A stretch of 61,226 bases of DNA, taken from positions 1 through 61,226 of the forward strand of contig JAHDRA010000064.1 of the NCBI GenBank assembly GCA_018433525.1, given 5' to 3'. Origin of the DNA: Paludibacteraceae bacterium (lineage in GTDB: Bacteria > Bacteroidota > Bacteroidia > Bacteroidales > Paludibacteraceae). The position numbers and the translations under genes were made by a program. Positions within the stretch are counted from its first letter, which is position 1, and every line of letters begins with the position of its first letter. Below the pieces are notes generated by a model, which saw only the letters and a list, made by a program, of their open reading frames with translations, was not told the DNA's origin and did no database searches. This document shows, piece after piece, positions 53,077 through 61,226 of the stretch.

Positions 53077-53521
53077 GCAATTTTTTTACCATTTCCGAAA
53101 TCGCTTTCCCATCTGCTTTTCCCGCCAGCTGGCGAGTGGCAACTCCCATTACTTTTCCCAAATCCTGAGGCCCTGTGGCACCGGTTTGAGCAATGATTTC
53201 CCTCAGAGTTGCTTCCAGTTCGCTTTCGCTCATTTGAGCCGGCAGATATTTTTCAATGACGGCAATTTCTGCCAATTCATTTTGCTCGAGATCGGGACGA
53301 TTTTGTTCTTTGTAAATCTGCGCTGTTTCCTTGCGCTGCTTTACCATTTTCTGCAAAATTTTTATGGCTGCTTCATCCGATAATGTTCCATCACTTCCTT
53401 TGGCAGTCTTGGCTTCCAGAAATTCCTTTTTAATTCCCCGAAGGGCTTCCAACGTAACTTTATCGTGCGCCAGCATGGCAGTCTTTATGTCGGCACTTAC
53501 CTTTTCAAATAGCTGTTCCAT
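53069..53521 (-). CDS. GatB/YqeY domain-containing protein
   Basis: 150 residues; residues about 10-148 are the YqeY domain seen at the end of GatB and as a stand-alone protein (LRGIKKEFLEAKTAKGSDGTL, KYLPAQMSESELEA, MGVATRQLAGKADGKAISEM). Function unsettled; associated with tRNA-dependent amidation by homology. The reading ends inside repeat copy 3, so its last residues (KLLS) come from the repeat. It follows ftsZ by 51 bases and probably belongs to the same transcript. Confidence 0.9.
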   Translation of the reverse strand: MEQLFEKVSADIKTAMLAHDKVTLEALRGIKKEFLEAKTAKGSDGTLSDEAAIKILQKMVKQRKETAQIYKEQNRPDLEQNELAEIAVIEKYLPAQMSESELEATLREIIAQTGATGPQDLGKVMGVATRQLAGKADGKAISEMVKKLLS

Positions 53522-53572
53522 TTGTATTTTAAATTAGTAGATTTGTCTTTTTTAATTCTCGGAAAAACACTT

Positions 53573-54853
53573 TTATTTTCCCTTTTTTCTCTTCCAAGAA
53601 GGAAATTTTTCAATGTATTTCAAAGTTTGATCATTTTCCAAATCTTCCAGGTTCACTACCGGCAAGTCCAATTCCGGTTCTTCTATAGGCTTTTCATCGG
53701 GAATGGATTTTCCATAATAGCTGTTTACGGCATTTTCAATAATTTTTTCCTTGCTTTCCGGTTGATTTTCTTTGGGTTTTAATTCGGAGAAAACTTCAAT
53801 TTTGTCAGGAGTAGTCTCTAACCTTTTTTTATTTTTAATAACCGATGCAGGCATGCCGGGTATATCGCTCACATCATAACCGGTGGCAATAAGGGTTATT
53901 TTAACTCGATCTTCCAATTCGTCATCAAAAGTTGCGCCCCAGATGACTTGAACATTTTCACCAACTTTTCGCATGAAATCATGGATTTGTTGTACTTCCT
54001 CCATCTTAATTTGATGAGTCGAAGAGCAATACAAGCTCAAGAGAACTTTAGAAGCTCCGCTCACATCACTGGTATTGAGCAATGGGGAGTTAAGTGCATT
54101 TTCAATGGCTTTGGTGATGCGGTTTTCACCCGAAGCATAACCGGTGTTCATAATGGCTACTTTGCCATCTTTCATGATACTGTATACATCGGCAAAGTCT
54201 GTGTTGATATAACCCGGGATGGTAATGATTTCTGCTATTCCCTTTGCTGCATTGGTCAGCACGTCGTCAGCTTTGGCAAAAGCATTGGACAGTTCTAAGT
54301 CGGGATAAATTTCTTTCAATTTTTCGTTGTTGATCACCAGAATAGCATCTACATGTTCGCTCAAAGCTGCTACACCTTCCAATGCCTGCCTGATTTTCAG
54401 ATTCCCTTCAAAGGCAAAAGGAATGGTAACGATGCCAACAGTAAGTATTCCCATATCGTGAGCTGCTTTGGCAATTACCGGAGAAGCTCCTGTTCCTGTG
54501 CCTCCACCCATACCGGCAGTGATAAATACCATTTTTGTATTGTCCTGCAAAATGTTTTGAATTTTGTCGATAGATTCTTCGGCTGCCTGACGTGCAACTT
54601 CAGGTTTTCCGCCGGCTCCAAGTCCTGATGTGGTATTGGCACCCAACTGAATTTTAAGAGGAACAGGCGACTTTATCAATGCCTGATTGTCGGTGTTGCA
54701 AACAACGAACGACACATCCGTGATTCCCTGACGATACATGTGGTTGACGGCATTACCGCCTCCACCGCCTACCCCTATTACCTTGATGATGGAATTTTCT
54801 ATTTCGGGAAGTTCCAAAGGCAACATTTCAACTAATTCTTCTATATTGATCAT
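53573..54853 (-). CDS. ftsZ: Cell division protein FtsZ
   Basis: 426 residues. GTP-binding: GVGGGGGNAVNHMY near residue 27 and the tubulin signature GMGGGTGTGASPVIA; GDRVTKAL-type segment ENRITKAIENALNSPLL in the C-terminal half. A variable Pro/Glu-rich linker precedes a basic end (KFPSWKRKKGK). It forms the Z-ring at the division site. Directly downstream of ftsA with 29 bases between, typical of the division cluster. Confidence 0.97.
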   Translation of the reverse strand: MINIEELVEMLPLELPEIENSIIKVIGVGGGGGNAVNHMYRQGITDVSFVVCNTDNQALIKSPVPLKIQLGANTTSGLGAGGKPEVARQAAEESIDKIQNILQDNTKMVFITAGMGGGTGTGASPVIAKAAHDMGILTVGIVTIPFAFEGNLKIRQALEGVAALSEHVDAILVINNEKLKEIYPDLELSNAFAKADDVLTNAAKGIAEIITIPGYINTDFADVYSIMKDGKVAIMNTGYASGENRITKAIENALNSPLLNTSDVSGASKVLLSLYCSSTHQIKMEEVQQIHDFMRKVGENVQVIWGATFDDELEDRVKITLIATGYDVSDIPGMPASVIKNKKRLETTPDKIEVFSELKPKENQPESKEKIIENAVNSYYGKSIPDEKPIEEPELDLPVVNLEDLENDQTLKYIEKFPSWKRKKGK

Positions 54854-54882
54854 ATCAATTTATAATGTTCATTAAAAATTTC

Positions 54883-56145
54883 TCATTTATTCCAAGTGGT
54901 TTCATCATCGAAAAACCTGAGGAAACCATCGGTAATTCTTTCTGTAATTTTTTTCTTGTTTTTTTGTCCTTTTTTTGTTGTGTTTTCCGATTTTAACGGA
55001 TGAAGACGTCGATTTTCGTTTGCCAGTAAAATAGTGCCAAGAAGTTGAGAATAAGATGAATCAGCCAAATAATCGGGTGCTTGATCTTCCAACCAGTCGG
55101 AGTGATTGCCCCAACGTACCTTCAAACCGCTTTTTTCTTCAACAAATTCCTTTAAAAATTTCAGTTTGGCGCCTCCGCCGGTTATGATAATTCCCGATTC
55201 CAGTGGGAATGACAATACTTCCAGTACTTTAAAAACAGGTTCGGTCATTTCATCCAATCTTGCATTGATAATCTGAGCCAGAAAAAGTGTGGAAATTCTT
55301 ACCGGATCAGTGCCGGAAGAAGGAGCAACCTGAACATAAACAGGTTTTTCGACAAATTTTTCCATTGCTACTCCTGTCAAACATTTGAGGCGTTCGGCAT
55401 TTGATTCTTCAATGCCGAGTTCTGCAATGTCATAGGTTATGTTCTTGCTTCCAAGCGGAACGACCAGTAAATCCTGCAAAACATCATTCTTGTAAACGGC
55501 CAATGTAGTAGTGGAAGCCCCAAAGTCTATCAGCGCACATCCATTCTGCCGTTCCTCTTCTTCTGTCAGTACGGTAGATAAAGCTTCCACTGAAAGAGGT
55601 GCATATTCGATCTGAATTTGATTGCGAACAAAACAGCTTTTCAATTGCTGCAGGATGCGTGCATTTCCTTTTACAACATGATAATTGCCTGTAATCTGAT
55701 TCCCGGATTGTCCAACAGGATCAGTTGTAATTTTCCCGTCGATTTCGAATGAAACCGGAATTACATCAAACACTACGTTGTTTTCATCGGAATTTTTTCG
55801 TTCACATTCTTCTTTCATTTCATCCAGCAAAGCATCTGTAACAATTTTTCCCTGACCAATAAAACGAGTGGTCGAAGATTTGGAAAGTTTCATGCTTTTG
55901 GCATTCAGAGCCACACAAACTTGTTGGATATCGCGGATTTTTGCGCTATTTTGCAAAAGTTTCAAAAGTTCGCTGATTTTAAAAGCAGCGCCTGAAGTGT
56001 GTTCGATAATGCCGTGATAAACATCATCGGCTGCTTTCGATTCTGTGGCAAGTACCTTTACTGCTCCACTTTCCAATACTTCGGCAGCCATAGCAGTTAT
56101 ACGCGAACTTCCCAAATCAAGTGCTATATATGTGTTCTGATTCAT
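54883..56145 (-). CDS. ftsA: Cell division protein FtsA
   Basis: 420 residues. Actin-like ATPase with phosphate 1 loop ALDLGSSRITAMAAEV near the N-terminus, phosphate 2 CALIDFGASTTTLAVYKN and adenosine loop GIIITGGGAKL; the SHS2 1C subdomain is intact between. The C-terminal basic/aromatic tail (ITERITDGFLRFFDDE) fits the membrane-binding amphipathic helix. FtsA anchors the Z-ring to the membrane. Between ftsQ and ftsZ. Confidence 0.96.
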   Translation of the reverse strand: MNQNTYIALDLGSSRITAMAAEVLESGAVKVLATESKAADDVYHGIIEHTSGAAFKISELLKLLQNSAKIRDIQQVCVALNAKSMKLSKSSTTRFIGQGKIVTDALLDEMKEECERKNSDENNVVFDVIPVSFEIDGKITTDPVGQSGNQITGNYHVVKGNARILQQLKSCFVRNQIQIEYAPLSVEALSTVLTEEEERQNGCALIDFGASTTTLAVYKNDVLQDLLVVPLGSKNITYDIAELGIEESNAERLKCLTGVAMEKFVEKPVYVQVAPSSGTDPVRISTLFLAQIINARLDEMTEPVFKVLEVLSFPLESGIIITGGGAKLKFLKEFVEEKSGLKVRWGNHSDWLEDQAPDYLADSSYSQLLGTILLANENRRLHPLKSENTTKKGQKNKKKITERITDGFLRFFDDETTWNK

Positions 56146-56189
56146 AAATATTTATCTTAAAAAAATATCAAAAAACTTCAGCCATTGCA

Positions 56190-56939
56190 TCAATCAATAT
56201 TGTCGGTTTTTGTGCAGACAATTTGATTTTCGTACTGAAGATCAATTGTTTTGTAATAATTCCAACCAAATTCATTGAACCCTTTTTCGTAGAGTATTTT
56301 TAGTTTGTGGAGTTTTTTCTCATAATCTTTTAAATTGCCCAGCAAAATGATGCCGGTTCCAACACGAGGAACAAGTTCAATTTTTCTGTCGGGGCGAATG
56401 TAAATTTGTTCGATTTGAGCATTCCAAAAAGGATTTTCTTCCAAGTAAGACACAAAACCGAACAATTCGCCTTTCGCCATCGATTTTGTAACCAATCCCG
56501 AAACTACAGGGAGACGTGCTGCATCGTTATAGGAAACGGGAATTATATTTTTTTCGTCATCCACGTAGAAGTTTTCATTGCCTGCCAGTCTGAATTTTGG
56601 ATGACGCTGTTGCAGAAATAAATACACTCCACCTGATGGCGTTTTGAAACATTCAGCTTGTTTGATGAAAGGATGTTTTGTCAATAATTCTTCTATTTCT
56701 TCCGTCCTTACATGTTTGAGCGTTTTTCCCATAGGATTCAAACCTTTAATATCGATCATTTCGGCAACTTCTTTTTCGGAGATAAGTTTAACGCCTGATT
56801 GATCCAAAAAAACAATGTGGAACCTGTTGCAAACTTCGTTTGCTTTTGGGTCGGGGAAAGTCAACAATGCCCAAGCCAAATATCCTGTTACCAGCAGAAT
56901 ACCGAATGTTATCAATATATATTTGAAAACAGGTTTCAT
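56190..56939 (-). CDS. ftsQ: Cell division protein FtsQ
   Basis: 249 residues. One N-terminal membrane helix (about 7-26), a POTRA-like domain (about 45-115; LISEKEVAEMIDIKGLNPMG) and a beta domain to the end. It bridges the divisome in the periplasm. Sequence is weakly conserved as usual for FtsQ, so position between murC and ftsA carries much of the evidence. Starts about 115 bases after the end of murC (57055). Confidence 0.88.
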   Translation of the reverse strand: MKPVFKYILITFGILLVTGYLAWALLTFPDPKANEVCNRFHIVFLDQSGVKLISEKEVAEMIDIKGLNPMGKTLKHVRTEEIEELLTKHPFIKQAECFKTPSGGVYLFLQQRHPKFRLAGNENFYVDDEKNIIPVSYNDAARLPVVSGLVTKSMAKGELFGFVSYLEENPFWNAQIEQIYIRPDRKIELVPRVGTGIILLGNLKDYEKKLHKLKILYEKGFNEFGWNYYKTIDLQYENQIVCTKTDNID

Positions 56940-57054
56940 GACTTTATTTCAGTTTCATTATTTAAGAACGCTTTCAACTTGTTGAAAAATATATTTTCAT
57001 ATACGCTTCAACCCAATTTCGATTTTTTTTCAGAAAATGGGAAGATATTGTTCA

Positions 57055-58437
57055 TCAAGCATTTCCATTGGTTTGCTCCATCAGCTGTTTTTTAATGAGC
57101 GGAACCAACTTATCTATGTCGCCGGCTCCAAAAGTAACCAAAACTTCCGGATGCTTGTCCTTTAACAAAGATAATAGATTTTCTCTGGAACATAGTGTTT
57201 TATTGTCCAGTTTAACATTACGAAAAATCATTTCAGAGCTTATTCCTTCAATGGGTTCTTCTCTTGCCGGATAAATATCCAGCAGAATCAACTCATCCAG
57301 CAATGATAATGCTTCAGCAAAATCGGAAGCAAAATCACGCGTCCGACTATAGAGATGAGGTTGAAATATTCCCGTAATTTTCTTTTCGGGAAATAATTCT
57401 TTGATGGACAAAATGCTGGCTTTCAATTCTTTTGGGTGATGAGCATAATCATCCATGAAAATTGTTTGTTCCGAACGAAAAACCAGATTAAATCTTCGAT
57501 AAATACCAGAATAAGAGGCTATTGCTGTGCGTATTTCTTCTTTTGTAACGCCATTCAACCATGCTAAAGCAATGGCAGCAACACTATTTTCGATGTTGAT
57601 GCGAATCGGAATTTTTAACCGTATATCCGAAATGCGTTCGGAAGGTGTTACAAAATCGAAATGGAATTCATGATTCACCAAATGAATATTTTCAGCGTAA
57701 AAGTCTCCTCCGTCATTCATTGAGTAGGTATATTGCTTTACTCCTTTTTGCAGACGCGGTTGGATATTGACTCCCTTTTTCATCAACAAAACGCCACCTG
57801 GGCTGATGAGCGACGTGAAATGCTCAAAACTCTCGCGATAAGCTTCAGGCGTTTGATAGATATCCAAATGGTCGGGGTCGGCGGAAGTAATAGCTGCCAT
57901 ATAAGGAGAAAGTTGATGAAAGGAACGGTCGTATTCATCAGCTTCTATTACGAACAAATTGCTATCTTTCGATAACAAAAGATTGGAGTTGTAGTTATTG
58001 GCAATTCCGCCCAAAAAAGCATTGCAGGATATATGCGACTGGTAAAGCAAATGAGCCGTCAAAGTTGAAGTTGTCGTTTTGCCGTGTGTTCCGGCAATAC
58101 AGATGGTAGAAGCTTTGCGGGTAATGTCGCCAAGCAGTTCAGCTCTTTTTTTAATGGTAAATCCGTTTTCTCGGAAATAAACGAGTTGTGGCAGATCATC
58201 AGGGATAGCCGGAGTAACCACCACCAATGTGTTTTCGGGATATCTGAACGAGATGGGAATTTGATCCACATTGGGGTCGAAATTGATTTGTATCCCTTCC
58301 GCCTGCAAGTCGGCAGTAACTTTTGACTGAACGCGGTCATAACCGGCAGTTTGAAATCCTTTGGAATTGAAATAGCGAGCCAAAGCGCTCATTCCCATTC
58401 CTCCAATACCCAAAAAATAATATTTTGTAAAATCCAT
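57055..58437 (-). CDS. murC: UDP-N-acetylmuramate--L-alanine ligase
   Basis: 460 residues. GIGGMGMSALARYFNSKG at the N-terminus (UDP-binding), ATP loop GTHGKTTTSTLTAHLL, later segments VIEADEYDRSFHQLSP and FMDDYAHHPKELKASI. It adds L-Ala to UDP-MurNAc, the first amino acid of the stem peptide. Follows murG by 46 bases and precedes ftsQ. Confidence 0.96.
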   Translation of the reverse strand: MDFTKYYFLGIGGMGMSALARYFNSKGFQTAGYDRVQSKVTADLQAEGIQINFDPNVDQIPISFRYPENTLVVVTPAIPDDLPQLVYFRENGFTIKKRAELLGDITRKASTICIAGTHGKTTTSTLTAHLLYQSHISCNAFLGGIANNYNSNLLLSKDSNLFVIEADEYDRSFHQLSPYMAAITSADPDHLDIYQTPEAYRESFEHFTSLISPGGVLLMKKGVNIQPRLQKGVKQYTYSMNDGGDFYAENIHLVNHEFHFDFVTPSERISDIRLKIPIRINIENSVAAIALAWLNGVTKEEIRTAIASYSGIYRRFNLVFRSEQTIFMDDYAHHPKELKASILSIKELFPEKKITGIFQPHLYSRTRDFASDFAEALSLLDELILLDIYPAREEPIEGISSEMIFRNVKLDNKTLCSRENLLSLLKDKHPEVLVTFGAGDIDKLVPLIKKQLMEQTNGNA

Positions 58438-58483
58438 TTTCTAAAATTAAAATTGGTTTAGGTCGTATTCGATTTGTTATGAA

Positions 58484-59590
58484 TCAATTCTTTTTTGAAA
58501 TCAGTTGCAATACTTCTGCCGCAATTCGTTCGGCAGAATCTTTCTGCGCCAGCTTCCTGATATTTTGGCCCAGTTTATTGAGTGAGTCCGCATCTTTTAT
58601 TAACTCCAACGCTTTCGGTATCAGCATTTTTTCGGCCTCTTCGTCTTTTATCATGACAGCAGCTTCCTTCTGAACCAGTGCAAGCGCATTTTTTGTCTGA
58701 TGATCTTCGGCCACATTGGGTGAAGGTACCAGAATAGCCGGCTTCCCCAGCAGACACAATTCGGAAATCGAACCGGCGCCGGCACGCGATATAACCAAAT
58801 CGGCTACGGAATATGCCAAATCCATCCGAGAAACAAAATCTGTAACAATTAATTGAGGCGACGAAAATGGTTCGGCAGCTTTCCTGGCTTCTTCAATATA
58901 AAACTTCCCGGTTTGCCATATAATTTGGATGTCGGCTTGGGAAAGTTCCTGCAAATGCGATATTATGCTGCGATTGATAGTTCGTGCTCCCAAACTTCCT
59001 CCAACTACCAGAAGGGTTGGTTTTTCCGGACGAAATCCGAAAAATTCAAAGGCTTCTTTACTTTTTTCGGGTATTGACAGCAGTTCCTGACGTACAGGAT
59101 TGCCGGTTAATACCAGTTTTTCTTTAGGGAAAAATCGTTCCATTCCTTCGTAAGCCACACAAATGCGTGCAGCTTTTTTGGCCAGCAGTTTGTTGGTAAT
59201 ACCGGCATACGAATTCTGTTCCTGAATCAGTGTTGGAATACCCAAATCGGAAGCAGCTTTCAGGGTCGGGGCACTGGCGTATCCTCCAACTCCAATAACT
59301 GCATCGGGTTTGAAATCGCGAATGATTTGACGAGCCATTTGTAAACTTCGCCGAAGATTCAACAGCACTTTGATGTTGCGAAACGGGTTTTTTCGGTCAA
59401 AACCACTTACAGGTAAACCTTTGATGGGATAACCTGCAGCAGGAACTCTTTCCATTTCCATCCGACCCAAAGCTCCGACAAAAAGTATTTCTGCATCGGG
59501 TAGCTGCTTTTTCAGAGCGTTGGCAATACTGATGGCAGGGAAGATATGACCTCCTGTTCCTCCACCGCTGATGATAAATCTATAAGGCAT
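58484..59590 (-). CDS. murG: UDP-GlcNAc transferase MurG
   Basis: 368 residues. GT-B fold with the Gly-rich loop GGTGGHIFPAISIANAL (N-terminus), GVGGYASAPTLKAA and the UDP-GlcNAc site SRAGAGSISELCLLGKPAILVPSP. It makes lipid II from lipid I on the cytoplasmic face of the membrane. Between ftsW and murC in transcription order, the usual cluster order. Confidence 0.96.
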   Translation of the reverse strand: MPYRFIISGGGTGGHIFPAISIANALKKQLPDAEILFVGALGRMEMERVPAAGYPIKGLPVSGFDRKNPFRNIKVLLNLRRSLQMARQIIRDFKPDAVIGVGGYASAPTLKAASDLGIPTLIQEQNSYAGITNKLLAKKAARICVAYEGMERFFPKEKLVLTGNPVRQELLSIPEKSKEAFEFFGFRPEKPTLLVVGGSLGARTINRSIISHLQELSQADIQIIWQTGKFYIEEARKAAEPFSSPQLIVTDFVSRMDLAYSVADLVISRAGAGSISELCLLGKPAILVPSPNVAEDHQTKNALALVQKEAAVMIKDEEAEKMLIPKALELIKDADSLNKLGQNIRKLAQKDSAERIAAEVLQLISKKN

Positions 59591-59672
59591 TGTTTTAAAT
59601 TATAATTGTCAGTAAAACTGAAATTTACATCAATAATTTTCTAAAATGTTGTATAAAAAACAATTTACAAAA

Positions 59673-60905
59673 TTAGGATAATTCGTTCAAATCCACAACG
59701 GGAAAATTGCGTTCCTGTTCTTCAGGTATTTCCTCTTCGACATGTTGTTCTCCTTTGAGTTGTCGAGTTACGCCTAAAATAATTCCAAAATATATGCAGG
59801 TGATAATGATGGAAGTTCCACCTCTGCTTATCAACGGCAAAGGCTGACCGGTAACGGGGCCCAAACTTGTGGCTACAGCCATGCTGACAAAAGCCTGTAA
59901 AACTATCATCAGGGAAAGTCCTATAACCAGCAAGGCAGGAAATACCGTTTCACTTTTTACGGCAATGCGGCCGGCTCTGTAAAGTAGAACCAAATAAAAC
60001 AGAATGATTATTACCCCTCCAACCAATCCCATTTCTTCTACAATAATGGCGTAAATAAAATCGGAATAAGCTTGAGGAAGATAATCCCTTTCCACACTGT
60101 TGCCGGGCATTACTCCCAACATTCCGCCTCGGGCAATAGCTATTCTTCCGTGTTGCACTTGCCGGTTTTCGTCCGTAATGACATATTTGTTTTCTTCCTG
60201 TTTCTTTTCTTCGGTGTATCGGTCGATGCGTGCCGACCATGTATAGGCACGGTCGAAAATTTTGGGCATCGATTCTTCAGGAACGGTTTTAATCATAGCG
60301 TACCCACCCAACACAAAAAGTGTAATAGACAGCAGCAATAATCCCAATTTTTTTATAGATATTCCTCCAATAAACATCATAAGGAATACGACACCAAAAA
60401 GAAGCATGGCAGTAGAAAAATTTTCAAAAAGAATCAAAGGACATATTGCAGACAGTACAATGAGAATATACCGAAAATACTTCTTTTCGTCTGCTGCTTC
60501 ATTTTTGATGCGCGACATAAAATCCGCCACTACAATAATGACCGAAAGTTTTGCCAGTTCTGAAGGCTGAAATTGCAGTCCGCCAATTTCAAACCAACGT
60601 GTTGCGTCGTTTGCCGATTGACCGTTGTAATAAACCAGAATCAGGAGTATGAACGACAAAAACAGTCCCAAATAAGCCAGCAATCGAATATATTTGTATG
60701 GAATCAGATGGACAAGAAATGCCAAAATAACGCCAAAGAGCAAAAAACCGGCATGGCGCAAAAGGGGCATGGCCGTATTGGAAGATTTGAATGCCAGTGT
60801 GCTCGAAGCACTGTACATTTCAAGAATGGAAACCAGGCACAACAAAATGAATACAATCCAAATTGTTGCATTTCCTTTTAAATATTTTTTCAGAAAATTT
60901 TCCAT
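59673..60905 (-). CDS. ftsW: Cell division protein FtsW
   Basis: 410 residues with about ten membrane helices. The SEDS-family region includes QPSELAKLSVIIVVADFMSR and the C-terminal PVTGQPLPLISRGGTSII; the long periplasmic loop (about residues 215-280) carries an Arg/Glu/Lys-rich insert. FtsW polymerises glycan strands with its penicillin-binding partner at the septum. The C-terminal 35 residues are acidic and cytoplasmic. It is followed by murG after 82 bases. Confidence 0.95.
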   Translation of the reverse strand: MENFLKKYLKGNATIWIVFILLCLVSILEMYSASSTLAFKSSNTAMPLLRHAGFLLFGVILAFLVHLIPYKYIRLLAYLGLFLSFILLILVYYNGQSANDATRWFEIGGLQFQPSELAKLSVIIVVADFMSRIKNEAADEKKYFRYILIVLSAICPLILFENFSTAMLLFGVVFLMMFIGGISIKKLGLLLLSITLFVLGGYAMIKTVPEESMPKIFDRAYTWSARIDRYTEEKKQEENKYVITDENRQVQHGRIAIARGGMLGVMPGNSVERDYLPQAYSDFIYAIIVEEMGLVGGVIIILFYLVLLYRAGRIAVKSETVFPALLVIGLSLMIVLQAFVSMAVATSLGPVTGQPLPLISRGGTSIIITCIYFGIILGVTRQLKGEQHVEEEIPEEQERNFPVVDLNELS

Positions 60906-60941
60906 CTGTTTTTTCGCTTAAAGACATAAATAATCGATAAA

Positions 60942-61226
60942 TCACAGATTCCTTACGCAAGTTTTGAATTGTCTTCCTCTGTCTTCGTAATTCTGAAATA
61001 AATCAAAGCTGGCGCAGCATGGCGATAGCAAAACGGTATCCCCTTCTTCGGCCATTGCATAAGCTGCTCTCACAGCATCTTCCATCGAGCGGACATCCAC
61101 GATTTTATCTATTTTTCCATCGAAAAAACGATGTAAAGGCGTGTTGTCTACTCCCAAAAAAACCAATGCTTTCACTTTTTCTTTCACCAGACTTTCAATT
61201 TCAGAGTAATCGTTGCCTTTGTCCGT
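60942..61226 (-). CDS. murD: UDP-N-acetylmuramoylalanine--D-glutamate ligase, C-terminal part
   Basis: The minus-strand frame is open from the window end (61226) to the stop at 60942, with no start inside. The end region is typical MurD: GTDKGNDYSE-type segment near the window edge, LFLGVDNTPLH, then VLLSPCCASFDLFQNYEDRG and QFKTCVRNL. It adds D-Glu to UDP-MurNAc-L-Ala. The catalytic centre lies outside the window. It heads the division cluster as seen here, 36 bases from ftsW. Confidence 0.93.
   Translation of the reverse strand, partial: TDKGNDYSEIESLVKEKVKALVFLGVDNTPLHRFFDGKIDKIVDVRSMEDAVRAAYAMAEEGDTVLLSPCCASFDLFQNYEDRGRQFKTCVRNL

Overview
The window is a stretch of chromosome from a member of the Bacteroidota, most likely order Bacteroidales. 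The evidence is its AT-rich composition, the TAnnTTTG -7 promoter elements and scarce Shine-Dalgarno sites, the RprX/RprY two-component pair, a Bacteroidota-type LptD, GldG, C-terminal type IX secretion (T9SS) sorting domains, DUF4294, and a fused sugar kinase/RapZ protein. The genus cannot be fixed by eye. Most of the window is housekeeping chromosome; accessory character is concentrated at about 22.9-23.5 kb and 32.7-44.8 kb.

Region by region. 0-3 kb (minus strand): 5' part of argH, an SRPBCC-fold protein, pyrE, yraN, a glycine-zipper/OmpA lipoprotein and tRNA-Lys(CTT). 3-5.3 kb (plus): an AmgK-like anomeric sugar kinase fused to a RapZ C-terminal domain, followed by a MurU-like nucleotidyltransferase, which look like a peptidoglycan-sugar salvage pair. 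5.3-10 kb (minus): aroC, slyD, lptD. 10-17 kb (plus): an AmiC-like amidase with SPOR domain, an MCE/MlaD protein, dnaA, a pRiA4b ORF-3-like acidic protein, miaA, murB. 17-22.8 kb (minus): nfeD-floA, a TPR/PD40 protein, a large AsmA protein. 23.5-24.7 kb (plus): DUF4294 protein and 5-formyl-THF cyclo-ligase. 24.7-29.8 kb (minus): a conserved hypothetical, a polyprenyl synthase, ddl, rluD, a PASTA protein, rpmH. 30.2-32.5 kb (plus): rprX-rprY.

32.7-44.7 kb is the accessory segment. It has four secreted endonuclease I paralogues, one of them split by an in-frame TAG codon, plus gldG without gldF, a lipid kinase and a carboxypeptidase-like-domain protein. Two inverted copies of a roughly 480-bp decayed insertion element (22963-23440 and 34254-34737) bracket about 11 kb. 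A 99-bp double-hairpin repeat occurs three times (37894, 39512, 52978), always in the same orientation and just 3' of a minus-strand gene.

45-52 kb (plus): a guanine-deaminase-like protein, mfd, an ABC-2-type transporter with its own YtrA-type GntR regulator and a small membrane peptide. Convergent to mfd, on the minus strand, is a strong candidate for a 6S-like RNA of about 200 nt with its own -7 promoter element. 52.2-61.2 kb (minus): nth, a GatB/YqeY protein and the division/cell-wall cluster murD-ftsW-murG-murC-ftsQ-ftsA-ftsZ in transcriptional order, with murD cut by the window end.

A cell-envelope theme connects many of the genes: precursor synthesis (murB, murC, murD, murG, ddl), recycling (amidase, AmgK/MurU-like pair), division (ftsWQAZ) and outer-membrane assembly (lptD, mlaD, asmA). 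The best candidates for new biology are the kinase/RapZ fusion, the 99-bp repeat family, the 6S-like RNA and the expanded endonuclease I group.
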